Part shown: piece by piece, positions 52,783 to 61,530 of the stretch
How the letters are laid out: each line of letters starts with the position of its first letter
How positions within the stretch are numbered: the stretch's first letter is position 1
NCBI GenBank assembly: GCA_022822325.1
Contig: JAJEBW010000014.1
Span: 1-64,000, forward strand
Reading direction: 5' to 3'
Origin: Gemmatimonadota bacterium
Lineage (GTDB): Bacteria > Gemmatimonadota > Gemmatimonadetes > Longimicrobiales > Gaopeijiaceae
DNA length: 64,000 nt
Program-made: the position numbers and the translations under genes
Notes under the pieces: generated by a model
What the model saw: only the letters and a program-made list of their open reading frames with translations
What the model was told of the DNA's origin: nothing
Databases searched by the model: none

Positions 52783-54402
52783 GTGCCCGATATTTCTCCC
52801 GTCTCCACGCCCGCCGAATCCCACGCCACCGTTGTCTCCGCCCTGCGCAAGCTCCGCGGCCACGCCACCCTGGGCGATGTGATCGCCGCCACCGGACTTC
52901 CCGACCAGGAGGCCGAACAGTCGCTGAAGGGTCTCCTCGAGCGCTACCGCGGCCATCTGGACGTGTCCGATTCGGGCGACCTTCTCTACCGCTTTGACCC
53001 GCGCCTGATCGAGCGCGACCGCGAGCCCTTCGGCGTGCGTTTCCGGCGCGTTGCGTGGGCCGCCTTCAAGACCGGGTTCAAGATCTGCACCGCGGCGATG
53101 CTGGTCGTCTATTTCGTGGTCTTCGTGGCGATCGTGATCGCGCTCGCCTTCGCCAATCGCGACGACGAGGGGTTCGGAGGAGGGGGACTGGGACTGGGGG
53201 ATCTCTTCCTCATCCACTGGCTCCTGGGAGGACGGGGCTGGGACCGCCGGAGCCTCTACTACGGCGACGCCCACGCCCGCCGGCTGCCGAAGAACGCGCG
53301 GCCGCCCTTCTACAAGAAGGTCTTCGCCTTCATCTTCGGCCCGGAGGAACCGCAGCCCAGCCAGCTTCAGAAGGACCGCAGCGTTCTGCAACTGATCCGC
53401 GCGCGCCGGGGTGTCCTGGCCGCACCCGAACTCATTGAACACGCTGGACTTGCGATTGATCAGGCCAGCCAGGAGATGGGACGGCTGACCGGCGCCTACG
53501 GAGGCGATCCTAAGGTGTCCGAAGGCGGCGAGGTCGTCTATGCCTTCCCCGGTCTCATGAAGAGCGCCCACGGCAGGGTGCGCGCCCGCGAACCGAAGCC
53601 CGCCTGGATGCGGCTGGAATACCGCAAGAAGCTGACCGGAAATTCGACCGGATCCAATGTGGGGATCGGCGCCATGAACGGCTTCAATCTCGTGGCCGCC
53701 AGCGCGCTGGGGATCATGCCGACGATCAATGCGGCGAGCCTGGGCGTGGCCCTCGATCCGTTGATCGTGTGGGGACTCGGCGTGGTGCCCGCGACCTTCA
53801 GCGGCCTCTTCTTCCTGGTTCCCGCACTGCGGGCGGTCGCTCTGCGGGGCGAGAACCGGCGTCGGCTGCGGCGCAATGTCCGGCGGCTTCTCCTGGGACT
53901 GGTCTATGCGCGCAGCGTGGGAACCGTGCGGTGGGTCGCCGTTTCCGACGCAGTGCGGCACGTGACGCGCGCGCTGAAGGGATGGCGGGTCGATCCGGCG
54001 ACGATTTCGGCCGAGCTGGAGCGGCTGGCGGCCGAGTTCGACGCCGATGTCGAGAAGGGGGACGACGGCTACCGGTATCGCTTCGGGCGCATTCGCGAAG
54101 CCTTTGTCGAGGCCGAGCTGGTGCGGCGGCAGCTTCGCCTGGAGGACCAGAGGCTGGGACCCGTCGTCTATGCCACCTCCGACACGGCGGCCGAGGCCTC
54201 GCAGCGCGACATCGACGCCTTCGACCGGGAACTCGCCCGCGCCGAGGTCGATGTGGCGGGTTACGTTCCGTCGCCGACCCGGGTGGGCTACGAGGAGGAC
54301 TTCGAGGTGATCATGGACGCGGCTCCGGCGGCTCGTTCCGGCCCGCGCCGTCCGCAGCCTCGGCGGCCTCGATCCTTGCGATCTCCGCCTCGATGGAGGT
54401 GA
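52783..54402 (+). CDS. Hypothetical membrane protein with winged-helix-like repeats
   Basis: 539-residue protein from GTG 52783. Three similar regions begin with helix-rich text resembling winged-helix domains: VVSALRKLRGHATLGDVIAA, VLQLIRARRGVLAAPELIEH, and RSVGTVRWVAVSDAVRHVTR. Each is followed by a segment containing DLLYRFDP, EVVYAFPG or DGYRYRFG. Two membrane regions (AMLVVYFVVFVAIVIALAFA; DPLIVWGLGVVPATFSGLFF) separate them. The protein looks like a membrane-tethered scaffold with three wHTH-like domains. Its 3' end overlaps the convergent DsbA-like gene by 92 bp. Function unknown. Confidence 0.78.
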   Translation: MPDISPVSTPAESHATVVSALRKLRGHATLGDVIAATGLPDQEAEQSLKGLLERYRGHLDVSDSGDLLYRFDPRLIERDREPFGVRFRRVAWAAFKTGFKICTAAMLVVYFVVFVAIVIALAFANRDDEGFGGGGLGLGDLFLIHWLLGGRGWDRRSLYYGDAHARRLPKNARPPFYKKVFAFIFGPEEPQPSQLQKDRSVLQLIRARRGVLAAPELIEHAGLAIDQASQEMGRLTGAYGGDPKVSEGGEVVYAFPGLMKSAHGRVRAREPKPAWMRLEYRKKLTGNSTGSNVGIGAMNGFNLVAASALGIMPTINAASLGVALDPLIVWGLGVVPATFSGLFFLVPALRAVALRGENRRRLRRNVRRLLLGLVYARSVGTVRWVAVSDAVRHVTRALKGWRVDPATISAELERLAAEFDADVEKGDDGYRYRFGRIREAFVEAELVRRQLRLEDQRLGPVVYATSDTAAEASQRDIDAFDRELARAEVDVAGYVPSPTRVGYEEDFEVIMDAAPAARSGPRRPQPRRPRSLRSPPRWR

Positions 54403-55090
54403 ATACCGTGTCCCAGTATTCGCGCGGCTGAGCTCCCATCACCGGCAGCACCCCATTGATGAGGAAGGAAGGCGTGCCGCGAATCCCCAGCCGCCGGCCG
54501 GTGACGACCCCGCTCCGCACCCGGTCCTCGGGCCGCGCTTCGGCCATGCACGATGTGAACCGGCCGGGGTCCGCTCCGGCTTCCTCCGCCAACTCCCGGA
54601 AGAAGTCAAGCGGATCGCCGAGGCTCTTCCACTCCGACTGGCGTTCGTAGAGGGCACGGCTGACCGGGGCGAAGAGATCCTGCTCGCCGGCGCACTCGGC
54701 GGCGAAGGCGGCCGGGAGACCATTGGCGAACATCCCGCTCACATAGGTGATGTACTTCCATCGCACGCGCCCCGCGTCGATATAGTCGCGCTGCAACCCG
54801 GGGAAGGTCTCGGTGTGGAAGCGGCGGCAGAACCCGCAGCCGTAGTCGCTGAACTCGATGACGCCGATGGGAGCGGCCTCCGTGCCGAGGTCGAATCCCA
54901 GATCGGCGAGCGCGACCTCCTGGGCCGGCGGCAACTGCGTCGTTCCTCCTTCGGCCAGCATGGAGTTCAGGATGGCTCCGGAGGGATTGGACCCCGTCCC
55001 CCCCTCTCCCCCTTCCCCCCCGCACCCCGCCGTCGCCCAGATCGCGGCCGCCATCCAGCCCCCGCTTCGCGCCTTCGCCCAATGCTTCAT
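54311..55090 (-). CDS. DsbA/Gram-positive BdbD-like thioredoxin-fold lipoprotein
   Basis: 259-residue exported oxidoreductase. Signal with lipobox-like ATAGC, a Gly/Ser linker, then the thioredoxin fold with the active site SDYGCGFCRRFHTETFP (CGFC, about residues 84-87) and the cis-Pro loop RGTPSFLINGVLP. Related DSBA-type proteins introduce or isomerise disulfides in secreted proteins. It could act on the cysteine-paired ankyrin proteins, but there is no direct evidence. Three bases separate it from the RDD gene upstream. Confidence 0.87.
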   Translation of the reverse strand: MKHWAKARSGGWMAAAIWATAGCGGEGGEGGTGSNPSGAILNSMLAEGGTTQLPPAQEVALADLGFDLGTEAAPIGVIEFSDYGCGFCRRFHTETFPGLQRDYIDAGRVRWKYITYVSGMFANGLPAAFAAECAGEQDLFAPVSRALYERQSEWKSLGDPLDFFRELAEEAGADPGRFTSCMAEARPEDRVRSGVVTGRRLGIRGTPSFLINGVLPVMGAQPREYWDTVFTSIEAEIARIEAAEAADGAGRNEPPEPRP

Positions 55091-55093
55091 CCC

Positions 55094-56113
55094 TCAGCTC
55101 TCCTTGTCGTCGCGGCCTCCATTCGCGGGACCCCGGCCCCCCGAATCAGCCAGTCCCCTCTCGTAGGCCGCCCGCTCGTAGACCACGCGCGGCAACCCTT
55201 CGCGAACCACGACCGTTTCGGCAATCTTGTCATGAATGGCCTGCCGGTTCGGATCCCACCACACCTGCGCAAAGCCGAGCAGCCCGGTCGCCAGCCCCGC
55301 GGCATAGCCGCCCGCGCGTTCCAGCGACATGAAGAGCCCCAGCGGCTGTCCATTCAGCCGAACCACGCGCAATCCCAGCAGCTTCTTGCCCGGTGTCCGT
55401 CCGCCCCAGAGCGCCAGGAAGAGGGTGAGGTAGATCGTTCCCCAGCCCATGACCAGACCGGCTTCGTCCGCGGCGTTGCGAATCCAGGAAAAGAGCGTCG
55501 ATGGTTGCGCTTCGTCCAGTTGCTGCCGCGTCTCCTCCAGCTCCGCCGTGACCGCCTCGATGCGGCTGTCGAGGATCGTGTTTTCGAGCCGGGCCGCCGC
55601 CAGCTCCCCATTCAGCCGCGCGATCGAATCTTCCCCGGCCGCCGCCGAATCGGCCGGGTTCGCGTTGGCCAGCGCCGCCGCGACGAGATCGCCGAGATCG
55701 CCGAGATCAGCTTCCGAAGTGTCTTCCGGGCCGGAATCCGCGACGGTCGCCTCCTCCTCGCCGAGCTGGATATTGAAGGGCGAGTCGGGATCGTTGGCCA
55801 TGCGGATCAGCGAGGGAAGAAAGGTGGCGCCCACCGCGACGAACAGAATCGCCGTGCCCGCGCAGCCGAGCGCGATCTTGCGGGCCGGACCGGAGCGGGC
55901 GCCCTCGGGCCGCCGGGTGGCGAGCCGAAAGAGGGTGAGCGCGACCAGTCCGCCGAGCACTCGCCAGCCGAGCAGTTGGAGGAATCCCACCAGAACGAGA
56001 TCGACCATCAGCGCCGTGAAGCGACGCCAGGGTTGCGCGAGCGGGGTGCCGAGGAGTTCGGGCGACACCGAGAAGGCGTCGGGGGTGACGATGGAACGGG
56101 GATCGCCGGGCAC
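55094..56113 (-). CDS. RDD family membrane protein
   Basis: 339-residue membrane protein. The RDD domain is split by a long insertion: the first part has LAQPWRRFTALMVDLVLVGF (R...D motif), the second ALWGGRTPGKKLLGLRVVRL and AIHDKIAETVVV. Between them is an acidic region and a predicted coiled coil (RLNGELAAARLENTILDSRI, about residues 165-200). Function of RDD proteins is poorly defined; some affect ion homeostasis. Co-directional with the DsbA-like gene and the small HTH protein. Confidence 0.83.
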   Translation of the reverse strand: MPGDPRSIVTPDAFSVSPELLGTPLAQPWRRFTALMVDLVLVGFLQLLGWRVLGGLVALTLFRLATRRPEGARSGPARKIALGCAGTAILFVAVGATFLPSLIRMANDPDSPFNIQLGEEEATVADSGPEDTSEADLGDLGDLVAAALANANPADSAAAGEDSIARLNGELAAARLENTILDSRIEAVTAELEETRQQLDEAQPSTLFSWIRNAADEAGLVMGWGTIYLTLFLALWGGRTPGKKLLGLRVVRLNGQPLGLFMSLERAGGYAAGLATGLLGFAQVWWDPNRQAIHDKIAETVVVREGLPRVVYERAAYERGLADSGGRGPANGGRDDKES

Positions 56114-56119
56114 GGTGCG

Positions 56120-56611
56120 TCAGCGGCGGCGGAAAAACCCGCCGAGAACGAGGCCGGCGGCCAGTCCGGTCAGCGCGGCAATGCCCAGGAGCGTCTCAAG
56201 GCGCAGCGAGGGCGGGTCGAGCACGATGGCCCGCGGTTCCCGGCCTTCACGAGGTTCCCGTCCCTCCGGCGGCGGTTCGGCGCCCAGCTCGGTTCCCTCC
56301 AGATCCTCGCGCAGATCGAGCAGCGTCCGCACCTGGTCTTCCTCGTCCTCGAAGTCGCAGTCGGTGCAGCAGACGAAGTTGCGGTCCCGCGCCGTCCGGT
56401 TCGACCAGACCAGCTCGCCGCAGCGGTGGGGACAGGAAATCCCGGCCGGAAGCGGCGTCACAATCTCGTAGAGCATCCCCTTGGACAGATCGAGAGACCG
56501 GGCGATCTGGTTGACACTCTCGTCCGAATGCCAATACAGTTCGTTCGCCCTGGCGGCGACCTCGGCGGCCGGCCGACTTCGAGCTCCGTCCGACCCGATC
56601 GAATCCGTCAT
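56120..56611 (-). CDS. Small HTH / zinc-ribbon protein with C-terminal membrane anchor
   Basis: 163-residue protein. N-terminal helix-turn-helix (ELYWHSDESVNQIARSLDLS), then a four-cysteine ribbon (SCPHRCGELVW, VCCTDCDFED), an acidic/Arg-rich linker with a repeated EPREGREPR, and one C-terminal hydrophobic helix (TLLGIAALTGLAAGLVLGGF). This suggests a membrane-tethered DNA-binding or RNA-polymerase-interacting protein. ATG 56611 was chosen because AGGGA precedes it; an upstream GTG at 56653 adds 14 residues. Not recognised. Confidence 0.7.
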   Translation of the reverse strand: MTDSIGSDGARSRPAAEVAARANELYWHSDESVNQIARSLDLSKGMLYEIVTPLPAGISCPHRCGELVWSNRTARDRNFVCCTDCDFEDEEDQVRTLLDLREDLEGTELGAEPPPEGREPREGREPRAIVLDPPSLRLETLLGIAALTGLAAGLVLGGFFRRR

Positions 56612-56672
56612 CGTTCCCTGATGTCCCGGAGTTCCTGATGCGCGAACCTTCAAGATACCATCGGCGGGGCTG

Positions 56673-56936
56673 ATGCGGCCAAGGGCAAAGATCGTCCGAA
56701 CGCTGGAAACCGTCTACCGCGAGGCCTACCAGCGGGCGGACCGGGCGAGCGACGAGGCGCGCAAGGAGGCGTTGGACTTCGGGTTTCAGCGCGACCAGGT
56801 CATGCTTGAGGCGATTCTCGATCTGCGCGATGCGCTGATGGCGGCGACCCCGGCGGAGGAGGAAGCGAAGCCCGAATCGAGTCTGATCGACAAGGCGATG
56901 GCGATTCGCAACTTCACCCGGTTGCGCCCCCGCTGA
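56673..56936 (+). CDS. Small hypothetical protein
   Basis: 87-residue, strongly helical, charged protein (RTLETVYREAYQRADRASDE, FQRDQVMLEAILDLRDALMA). No cysteines or signal. It ends 2 bp before the cobalamin adenosyltransferase gene and is probably co-transcribed with it. Not recognised. Confidence 0.65.
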   Translation: MRPRAKIVRTLETVYREAYQRADRASDEARKEALDFGFQRDQVMLEAILDLRDALMAATPAEEEAKPESSLIDKAMAIRNFTRLRPR

Positions 56937-56938
56937 CC

Positions 56939-57496
56939 ATGAAACTCTATACGCGGCGCGGCGATGGCGGCGAAACCGGACTCTTCGGCGGGGGCCGAGT
57001 GCCGAAGGACGACCGGCGGGTGGAGGCCTACGGGACCGTGGATGAACTCGGCGCTGTGCTGGGCGTGGCCGAAGCGCAACTGGCGGACGCGCGAATCCAG
57101 GGGACGCTGACGACGATCCAGGGCGACCTCTTTGCGATCGGGGCCCATCTGGCCACACCGCCCCCCCGTGCGGGACGACCCCCTCCCCGGCTCCCCCCCC
57201 TTCCCCTGGCGCGAATCGCGGAGATGGAGCGTTGGATCGACGCCGCCGAGAGCGAAACCCCTCCGCTGCGACGCTTCGTTCTGCCGGCGGGAACGGTCGG
57301 CGCGAGCCACCTGCACCATGCCCGCGCGGTTTGCAGGCGAGCCGAACGGCGGTGCGTCGCGCTTGCAGCCCACGCCGAGCTCGACCCCGGAATCGTGCGC
57401 TACCTGAACCGTCTCTCGGACTACCTTTTTGCGGCGGCCCGGCTCGCCAACCACCGCGACGGACGCGCCGACACCGAATGGCGGGGAGAGCGCTGA
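56939..57496 (+). CDS. Cob(I)alamin adenosyltransferase, PduO type
   Basis: 185-residue PduO-family ATP:cob(I)alamin adenosyltransferase making adenosylcobalamin. N-terminal ATP-binding motif YTRRGDGGETGLFGGGRVPK, then VEAYGTVDELGAVLGVA. The C-terminal part has HHARAVCRRAERRCVAL with the conserved Arg for ATP, and YLNRLSDYLFAAARLAN for the corrin site. A short Pro/Arg-rich insert follows HLATPPPRAG. The stop overlaps the hydrolase start by one base (TGATG). Confidence 0.93.
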   Translation: MKLYTRRGDGGETGLFGGGRVPKDDRRVEAYGTVDELGAVLGVAEAQLADARIQGTLTTIQGDLFAIGAHLATPPPRAGRPPPRLPPLPLARIAEMERWIDAAESETPPLRRFVLPAGTVGASHLHHARAVCRRAERRCVALAAHAELDPGIVRYLNRLSDYLFAAARLANHRDGRADTEWRGER

Positions 57497-58347
57497 TGTC
57501 CGGCCGAATCGTTCATCTGCGCGGCGAAGTCACCCCGTCGCATGGCGAAGTCATCCGCTTCGACGCCCGTCGTCCGGATGGCCCGGTTCCCCGCACGGCG
57601 GTGCTGGTCGCGCACGGCTTCAAGGGCTTCAAGGACTGGGGATTCTTCCCCCACCTCTGCGAACGCCTCGCGCGCGCCGGCCACCTCGTCGTCTCCTTCA
57701 ACGGTTCGCGCAACGGAATCGGACCGGGACTCCTCGACTTCACCGATCTCGAGGCCTTCGGGCGCAACACGATCAGCCGCGAGGTCGGCGATCTGCACTG
57801 GATGCTGGACCGGTTGAAGGAGGGAGAGTGGAGCGAAGGGCCGCCCCGCGCGATCGCTCTGCTGGGACACAGCCGGGGCGGGGGATGCGCGGCTGTCGCG
57901 GCCGGGGAGCGTGGCGATCTTTCCGCGCTGGCGACCTGGGCCGCGATCTCGACCTTTGATCGGTGGACGGCGGAACAGAGGGAGGAGTGGCGGCGCGACG
58001 GGGTGATGTGGATCGCGAATGCGCGCACCGGCCAGCGGATGCCGCTCTACCGCGAAGTGCGCGAGGACTTTGCCGCGAATCGGGAACGCTTCGATCCAGC
58101 GGCGGCGGCGGCCCGGGTGAGCGCGCCTTGGCTGGTGGTGCACGGAACCGACGACGCGACCGTTCCCCTGCGCGAAGCCGAACGGTTGGCGCGGGCCGGA
58201 CCCACGGCGACGCTGAAGCGGATCGAGAGGTCGGGTCACACCTTCGAGGCGACGCACCCTCTGGAGACGGTGACGGCGGGCCTGGATGCGGCCATCCGCG
58301 CCACAATCGGGCACTTCCGCGAATTCCTGCTCCCGAGAGGCGGCTGA
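57496..58347 (+). CDS. Alpha/beta hydrolase (dienelactone hydrolase-like)
   Basis: 283-residue serine hydrolase. Nucleophile Ser in ALLGHSRGGGCAAVA, acid in VVHGTDDATVPLREAE, His in ERSGHTFEATHPLE. The oxyanion region is VLVAHGFKGFKDWGFFPHLC. No signal peptide, so cytoplasmic. ATG 57496 is fixed by the one-base overlap with the adenosyltransferase. Substrate is unknown. Confidence 0.87.
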   Translation: MSGRIVHLRGEVTPSHGEVIRFDARRPDGPVPRTAVLVAHGFKGFKDWGFFPHLCERLARAGHLVVSFNGSRNGIGPGLLDFTDLEAFGRNTISREVGDLHWMLDRLKEGEWSEGPPRAIALLGHSRGGGCAAVAAGERGDLSALATWAAISTFDRWTAEQREEWRRDGVMWIANARTGQRMPLYREVREDFAANRERFDPAAAAARVSAPWLVVHGTDDATVPLREAERLARAGPTATLKRIERSGHTFEATHPLETVTAGLDAAIRATIGHFREFLLPRGG

Positions 58348-58609
58348 CGGTCAGCAGTCCGTGGATCATGCCGACAGGTCTGACGTCGTGACCGGCGGCG
58401 GTGCGGTCGGCGTTTCCCACCGCTGCGGCGCCGGTCCCCCCGTCCTCCGGCCGGTGCCGAGCTCGCTTCCCATCCCGCAAGGCCCGGTCGCGCGCGGGCG
58501 TGGCGCGCCCGGAACCTGCGCTTGGCGGTGGACGAGTACATCCACGGCGCCACGGAACCGGGCAATTGGGACGCCAACGACTTTCGCTCCACACGGATGC
58601 TCATATAAA

Positions 58610-59209
58610 ATGAGACCGATGAAGACCACCGTCGCGCTCGCCATCGTGGCGATCCTCGCCACCGGCTGCTTCAATCCGTTCGCCGCCGATCCGGACCCGA
58701 CGCTGGAGATTTTCGTGTCGTCGCGCAACCACCTGACGAGGTACCGGCCTAACGACACCACAAGGGTTCTCGCCAGGCAGGCGTTTGACGACCCGAGAGG
58801 GTTCGCCGGCCTCGAGATCGTCATCGGCGGCGAAGACATGCCCACGCGCAGGTACACCGCTTCGCATTTCGCCAGCGTCGGCGAAACGAAGTTCAGAGTG
58901 CCGGACAAGGGCTTTGCAACCGTGAGCGCACGCGTCGTCCAGGACGGCCGCATCGTTGCCGAGGTATCGGAACGCTGGGGGCTCGGATCCAAGATCCAGT
59001 GGAGCCTCGACGTGGCGCGCGCACCGTGGCCCCCAGGCCAGGCCTTCCCGGGTTCTTCCTTTGACCCGGCCAACCCCGAATGTGAGTGGTTCTGGTGCTT
59101 TGCGGTGTGGCGGTCCCTCGTCGCCGAGGATGTCGCCAACTACGAGGGCGAGGCGCTTTGGGTGACGCTGTATCGCCATCACCCCGACGAGTGCGTGGAT
59201 CTCTGCTGA
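58610..59209 (+). CDS. Hypothetical lipoprotein
   Basis: 199-residue lipoprotein: MKTTVALAIVAILATGC with lipobox ATGC, then an Ig-like or beta-rich domain (GFAGLEIVIGGEDMPTRRYT, VSARVVQDGRIVAEVSERWG). A Trp/Cys-rich tail (CEWFWCFAVW, HPDECVDLC) has four cysteines. TATAAA lies directly before ATG 58610 (58604-58609); if it is a -10 box the true start may be ATG 58619 with almost no leader. The 262 bp upstream hold no gene. Confidence 0.7.
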   Translation: MRPMKTTVALAIVAILATGCFNPFAADPDPTLEIFVSSRNHLTRYRPNDTTRVLARQAFDDPRGFAGLEIVIGGEDMPTRRYTASHFASVGETKFRVPDKGFATVSARVVQDGRIVAEVSERWGLGSKIQWSLDVARAPWPPGQAFPGSSFDPANPECEWFWCFAVWRSLVAEDVANYEGEALWVTLYRHHPDECVDLC

Positions 59210-59248
59210 GGAGCAGCCAGGAAGTTGCGCCGCAGAAAGCCGCAGCCG

Positions 59249-59398
59249 TTATGGTCCGGCCTCGTCCAGCTCCGCCCGCTTGACCCAGTTCCGGATCGTC
59301 TGTTCAGACGGCTCGAACTCGCGTGCGAGGGACCCCGGACTACGCCCGACCCTCACGAATTCGACGATCCGATCCTTGTACTCGGGCGGAGGTGGCGA
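59249..59398 (-). pseudogene. Remnant of an IS3-family transposase OrfA
   Basis: Minus-strand frame reads SPPPEYKDRIVEFVRVGRSP, then GSLAREFEPSEQTIRNWVKR and AELDEAGP before a TAA at 59249. This is the N-terminal helix-turn-helix of IS3-type OrfA. No start codon, OrfB or inverted repeats are present, so it is a degraded fragment. Confidence 0.6.
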
Positions 59399-59590
59399 GC
59401 TGCGAGGGGCGCAACTGTTCGCTGTTCCTGTCGCTGTGCCGGTTCGCGGGCTCGGGCGGACACTTCTGCCTCATGGCTTCCAAGCCGATCCGGGTTGCCG
59501 CGAGGTTGCCGTCCGTGACCTTCTGGTAGTGATTGGCCAGCGACAGAATGCGCTTCGAGGGCGCTGTACCTGCTCTCCCTGTCGGGGTCG

Positions 59591-60023
59591 ATGGGCGTCC
59601 TTTACAGGTCCGCTTCGGGACTGGTGCTCGGCGGCAGCGTGGTCCGTGCGTTTCGCGCGCCCGACATCACCGAACTCTATTCGGAAGGGCCCCATCTGGC
59701 GGCCTACGTCTTCGAGGTCGGAAACCCGTCTTTGGAGGCCGAGAAGGGACATGTGGCGCTGAAGTACGAGAGGCCGTCGTGGTATCTGCGGGCGGAGACC
59801 GAGATGGCGAACCGGCAAGACCGGGTTGGCGAATTCGAGACGCCGACGAGCGGGTACGCCGTCTTCAACGCCTCGGCCGGGGTGCGGCTTACCTTCGCCG
59901 GGCGTCTGAACATCCTGACTGTGAGCCTCGTCAATGCCGCGAATGCCCCACCTCTCCCGGGTGAAGGAGATCATGCCGGAGGCCGCGCGGGGCCTGAACG
60001 CCACCTATCGCGTGGTGTTCTGA
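59591..60023 (+). pseudogene. Truncated TonB-dependent receptor, C-terminal fragment
   Basis: The remaining sequence is outer-membrane barrel: GLVLGGSVVRAFRAPDITEL, NPSLEAEKGHVALKYERPSW, TSGYAVFNASAGVRLTF. A frameshift near 59945 is needed to reach the expected terminal beta strand (HLSRVKEIMPEAARGLNATY, ending RVVF and TGA at 60021-60023). The plug and most of the barrel are missing, and the ribosome-binding site is poor. Probably a decayed receptor beside the IS3 remnant. Confidence 0.65.
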
Positions 60024-60096
60024 CGCGCGTACGCCAGGCCGTGGGGCGCCCGCCGTCTCCCCGCGCCAATCCGGTGTCACCCCGGGCGCGACGGAG

Positions 60097-61209
60097 TCAG
60101 CGTGCCAGCCAGTTGCTGAAGCGCTCGTTCAGTTCGTCCTGGTTGTCGACCCAGAAGGCCCAGTCGTAGCGAAGCGCGCGATCGGCGTTGCCCGCGCCGG
60201 GCGGCATGTGGGGCGCCATGTCGATGCCCGCGACTACGTGGGTCGTCACCAGCGGCATGCCCGATCGGCGCGCCGGGGAATAGGAGATGCGGCGGGCGAT
60301 CCGCGCCAGAGACTCTGCGCTGGTGCTGAAGGCCACGTATCTCAGCGCCTCTTCCAGCCTGGGCGTCCCCGCGACGATCCCGAGTTGGCCCACGTCCAGC
60401 AACTGCCCGTCCCACACGATCGCGAACGGTTGGTTCTCCAGGATCTGGGCATTGAAGATGCGGCCGTTGTAGGCCGTGCTCATGACCACTTCCCTGTCGG
60501 CCAACATCTGCGGCGGCTGGGCGCCCGCCTCCCACCAGACCACCTCGTCCTTGATCGTTTCGAGCCTGGCGAAGGCCCGGTCCAGGCCGGTCGGCGTCCT
60601 CAATGTCGCGTACACCTCGTCCAGCGGCACGCCATCGGCGATCAGGGCGAACTCCAGATTCGCCTGCGGCACCCGCCGCATCCCCCGGCGGCCCGGGAAC
60701 CTCTCCAGGTCGAAGAAGTCGGCCATGGTGACGGGCTTCTCGCCCGGGAAGTTCTCCTCGTTGTACGCGTACACGGTCGACCAGTACAGATTGCTCACCC
60801 CGCACTCGGTCCGGCCCTCGGCCACGAAGTCGTCGGCCGCGGGGGTGCCGTCGGGTCCGGGAGGCAGATCGTCGATGTCAATCGGCTCGAGCAGCCCCTC
60901 GTCGCATCCGCGCACGGCGTCCGCGATCTCCAGGTCGACCACATCCCAATGGATGTTGCCGATCTCCACCTGGGCCCGTATCTGGGCCAGGCCGCCGTTG
61001 TAGGCCTCCATGCCGATGCGAATGCCGGTCGCCTCGGTGAAGGGAATGTTGGCGCCCTCGTTGACGGCGCGGGCGTAGGACCCGCCCCAGGACACGACGG
61101 TGATCGACTGCCCGGCGACAGGGAGGAGCGGAGCGCCGGCGAGGAGCGCAACGACGCCCAGCAGTCCGTGGGCAACAGCCGAAAAAGGTCTCGCGACTCC
61201 TTCTCTCAT
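60097..61209 (-). CDS. Extracellular solute-binding protein, polyamine (PotD/PotF) type
   Basis: 370-residue periplasmic binding protein. Signal peptide around LLGVVALLAGAPLLPVAG, mature start SITVVSWGGSYARAVNEG. Family segments are HWDVVDLEIADAVRGCDEGL, YWSTVYAYNEENFPGEKPVT, FFDLERFPGRRGMRRVP and MSTAYNGRIFNAQILENQPF. These match spermidine/putrescine-type binding proteins of ABC importers. No permease or ATPase partner is in the window, so it may be an orphan. Ligand is inferred by family. The 315 bp upstream (61210-61524) contain no gene. Confidence 0.85.
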   Translation of the reverse strand: MREGVARPFSAVAHGLLGVVALLAGAPLLPVAGQSITVVSWGGSYARAVNEGANIPFTEATGIRIGMEAYNGGLAQIRAQVEIGNIHWDVVDLEIADAVRGCDEGLLEPIDIDDLPPGPDGTPAADDFVAEGRTECGVSNLYWSTVYAYNEENFPGEKPVTMADFFDLERFPGRRGMRRVPQANLEFALIADGVPLDEVYATLRTPTGLDRAFARLETIKDEVVWWEAGAQPPQMLADREVVMSTAYNGRIFNAQILENQPFAIVWDGQLLDVGQLGIVAGTPRLEEALRYVAFSTSAESLARIARRISYSPARRSGMPLVTTHVVAGIDMAPHMPPGAGNADRALRYDWAFWVDNQDELNERFSNWLAR

Positions 61210-61494
61210 TCCTTCGCTCCTTGCTCTCGTTCCGCTTCTCCGGTCCGGCGATCGTGACTTGTCACGGCGAGGGAGATGCCTTCGCCCTCGGGGCCTCCAT
61301 CCGCCGACCTGACGAAGATATCGCGTCGCGCAGCTTTGCGGCGACAGGATTCCCCGAATGGACTTGTCCCGCCGCGGCGGACGCCATTCGCTTTTGGCCG
61401 CTGGTTCAAGGAAGTGAGTCAGGAATGCGAGTTCAAGAATGCCAGCGATGGCGGGGCGAAGAGCGGGGAGAGAGTGGATGACGCGCGAGCGGTC

Positions 61495-61524
61495 GTCAGG
61501 CGACTGTCAGTGGTCAGGCGGTTG

Positions 61525-61530
<6 letters not shown>
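61495..61530. repeat. Tandem 18-bp repeat at the 3' end of dnaE2
   Basis: GTCAGGCGACTGTCAGTG (61495-61512) is followed directly by GTCAGGCGGTTGTCAGTG (61513-61530), differing at two positions. The second copy overlaps the dnaE2 stop (61525-61527). Likely a simple local duplication. Confidence 0.5.
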
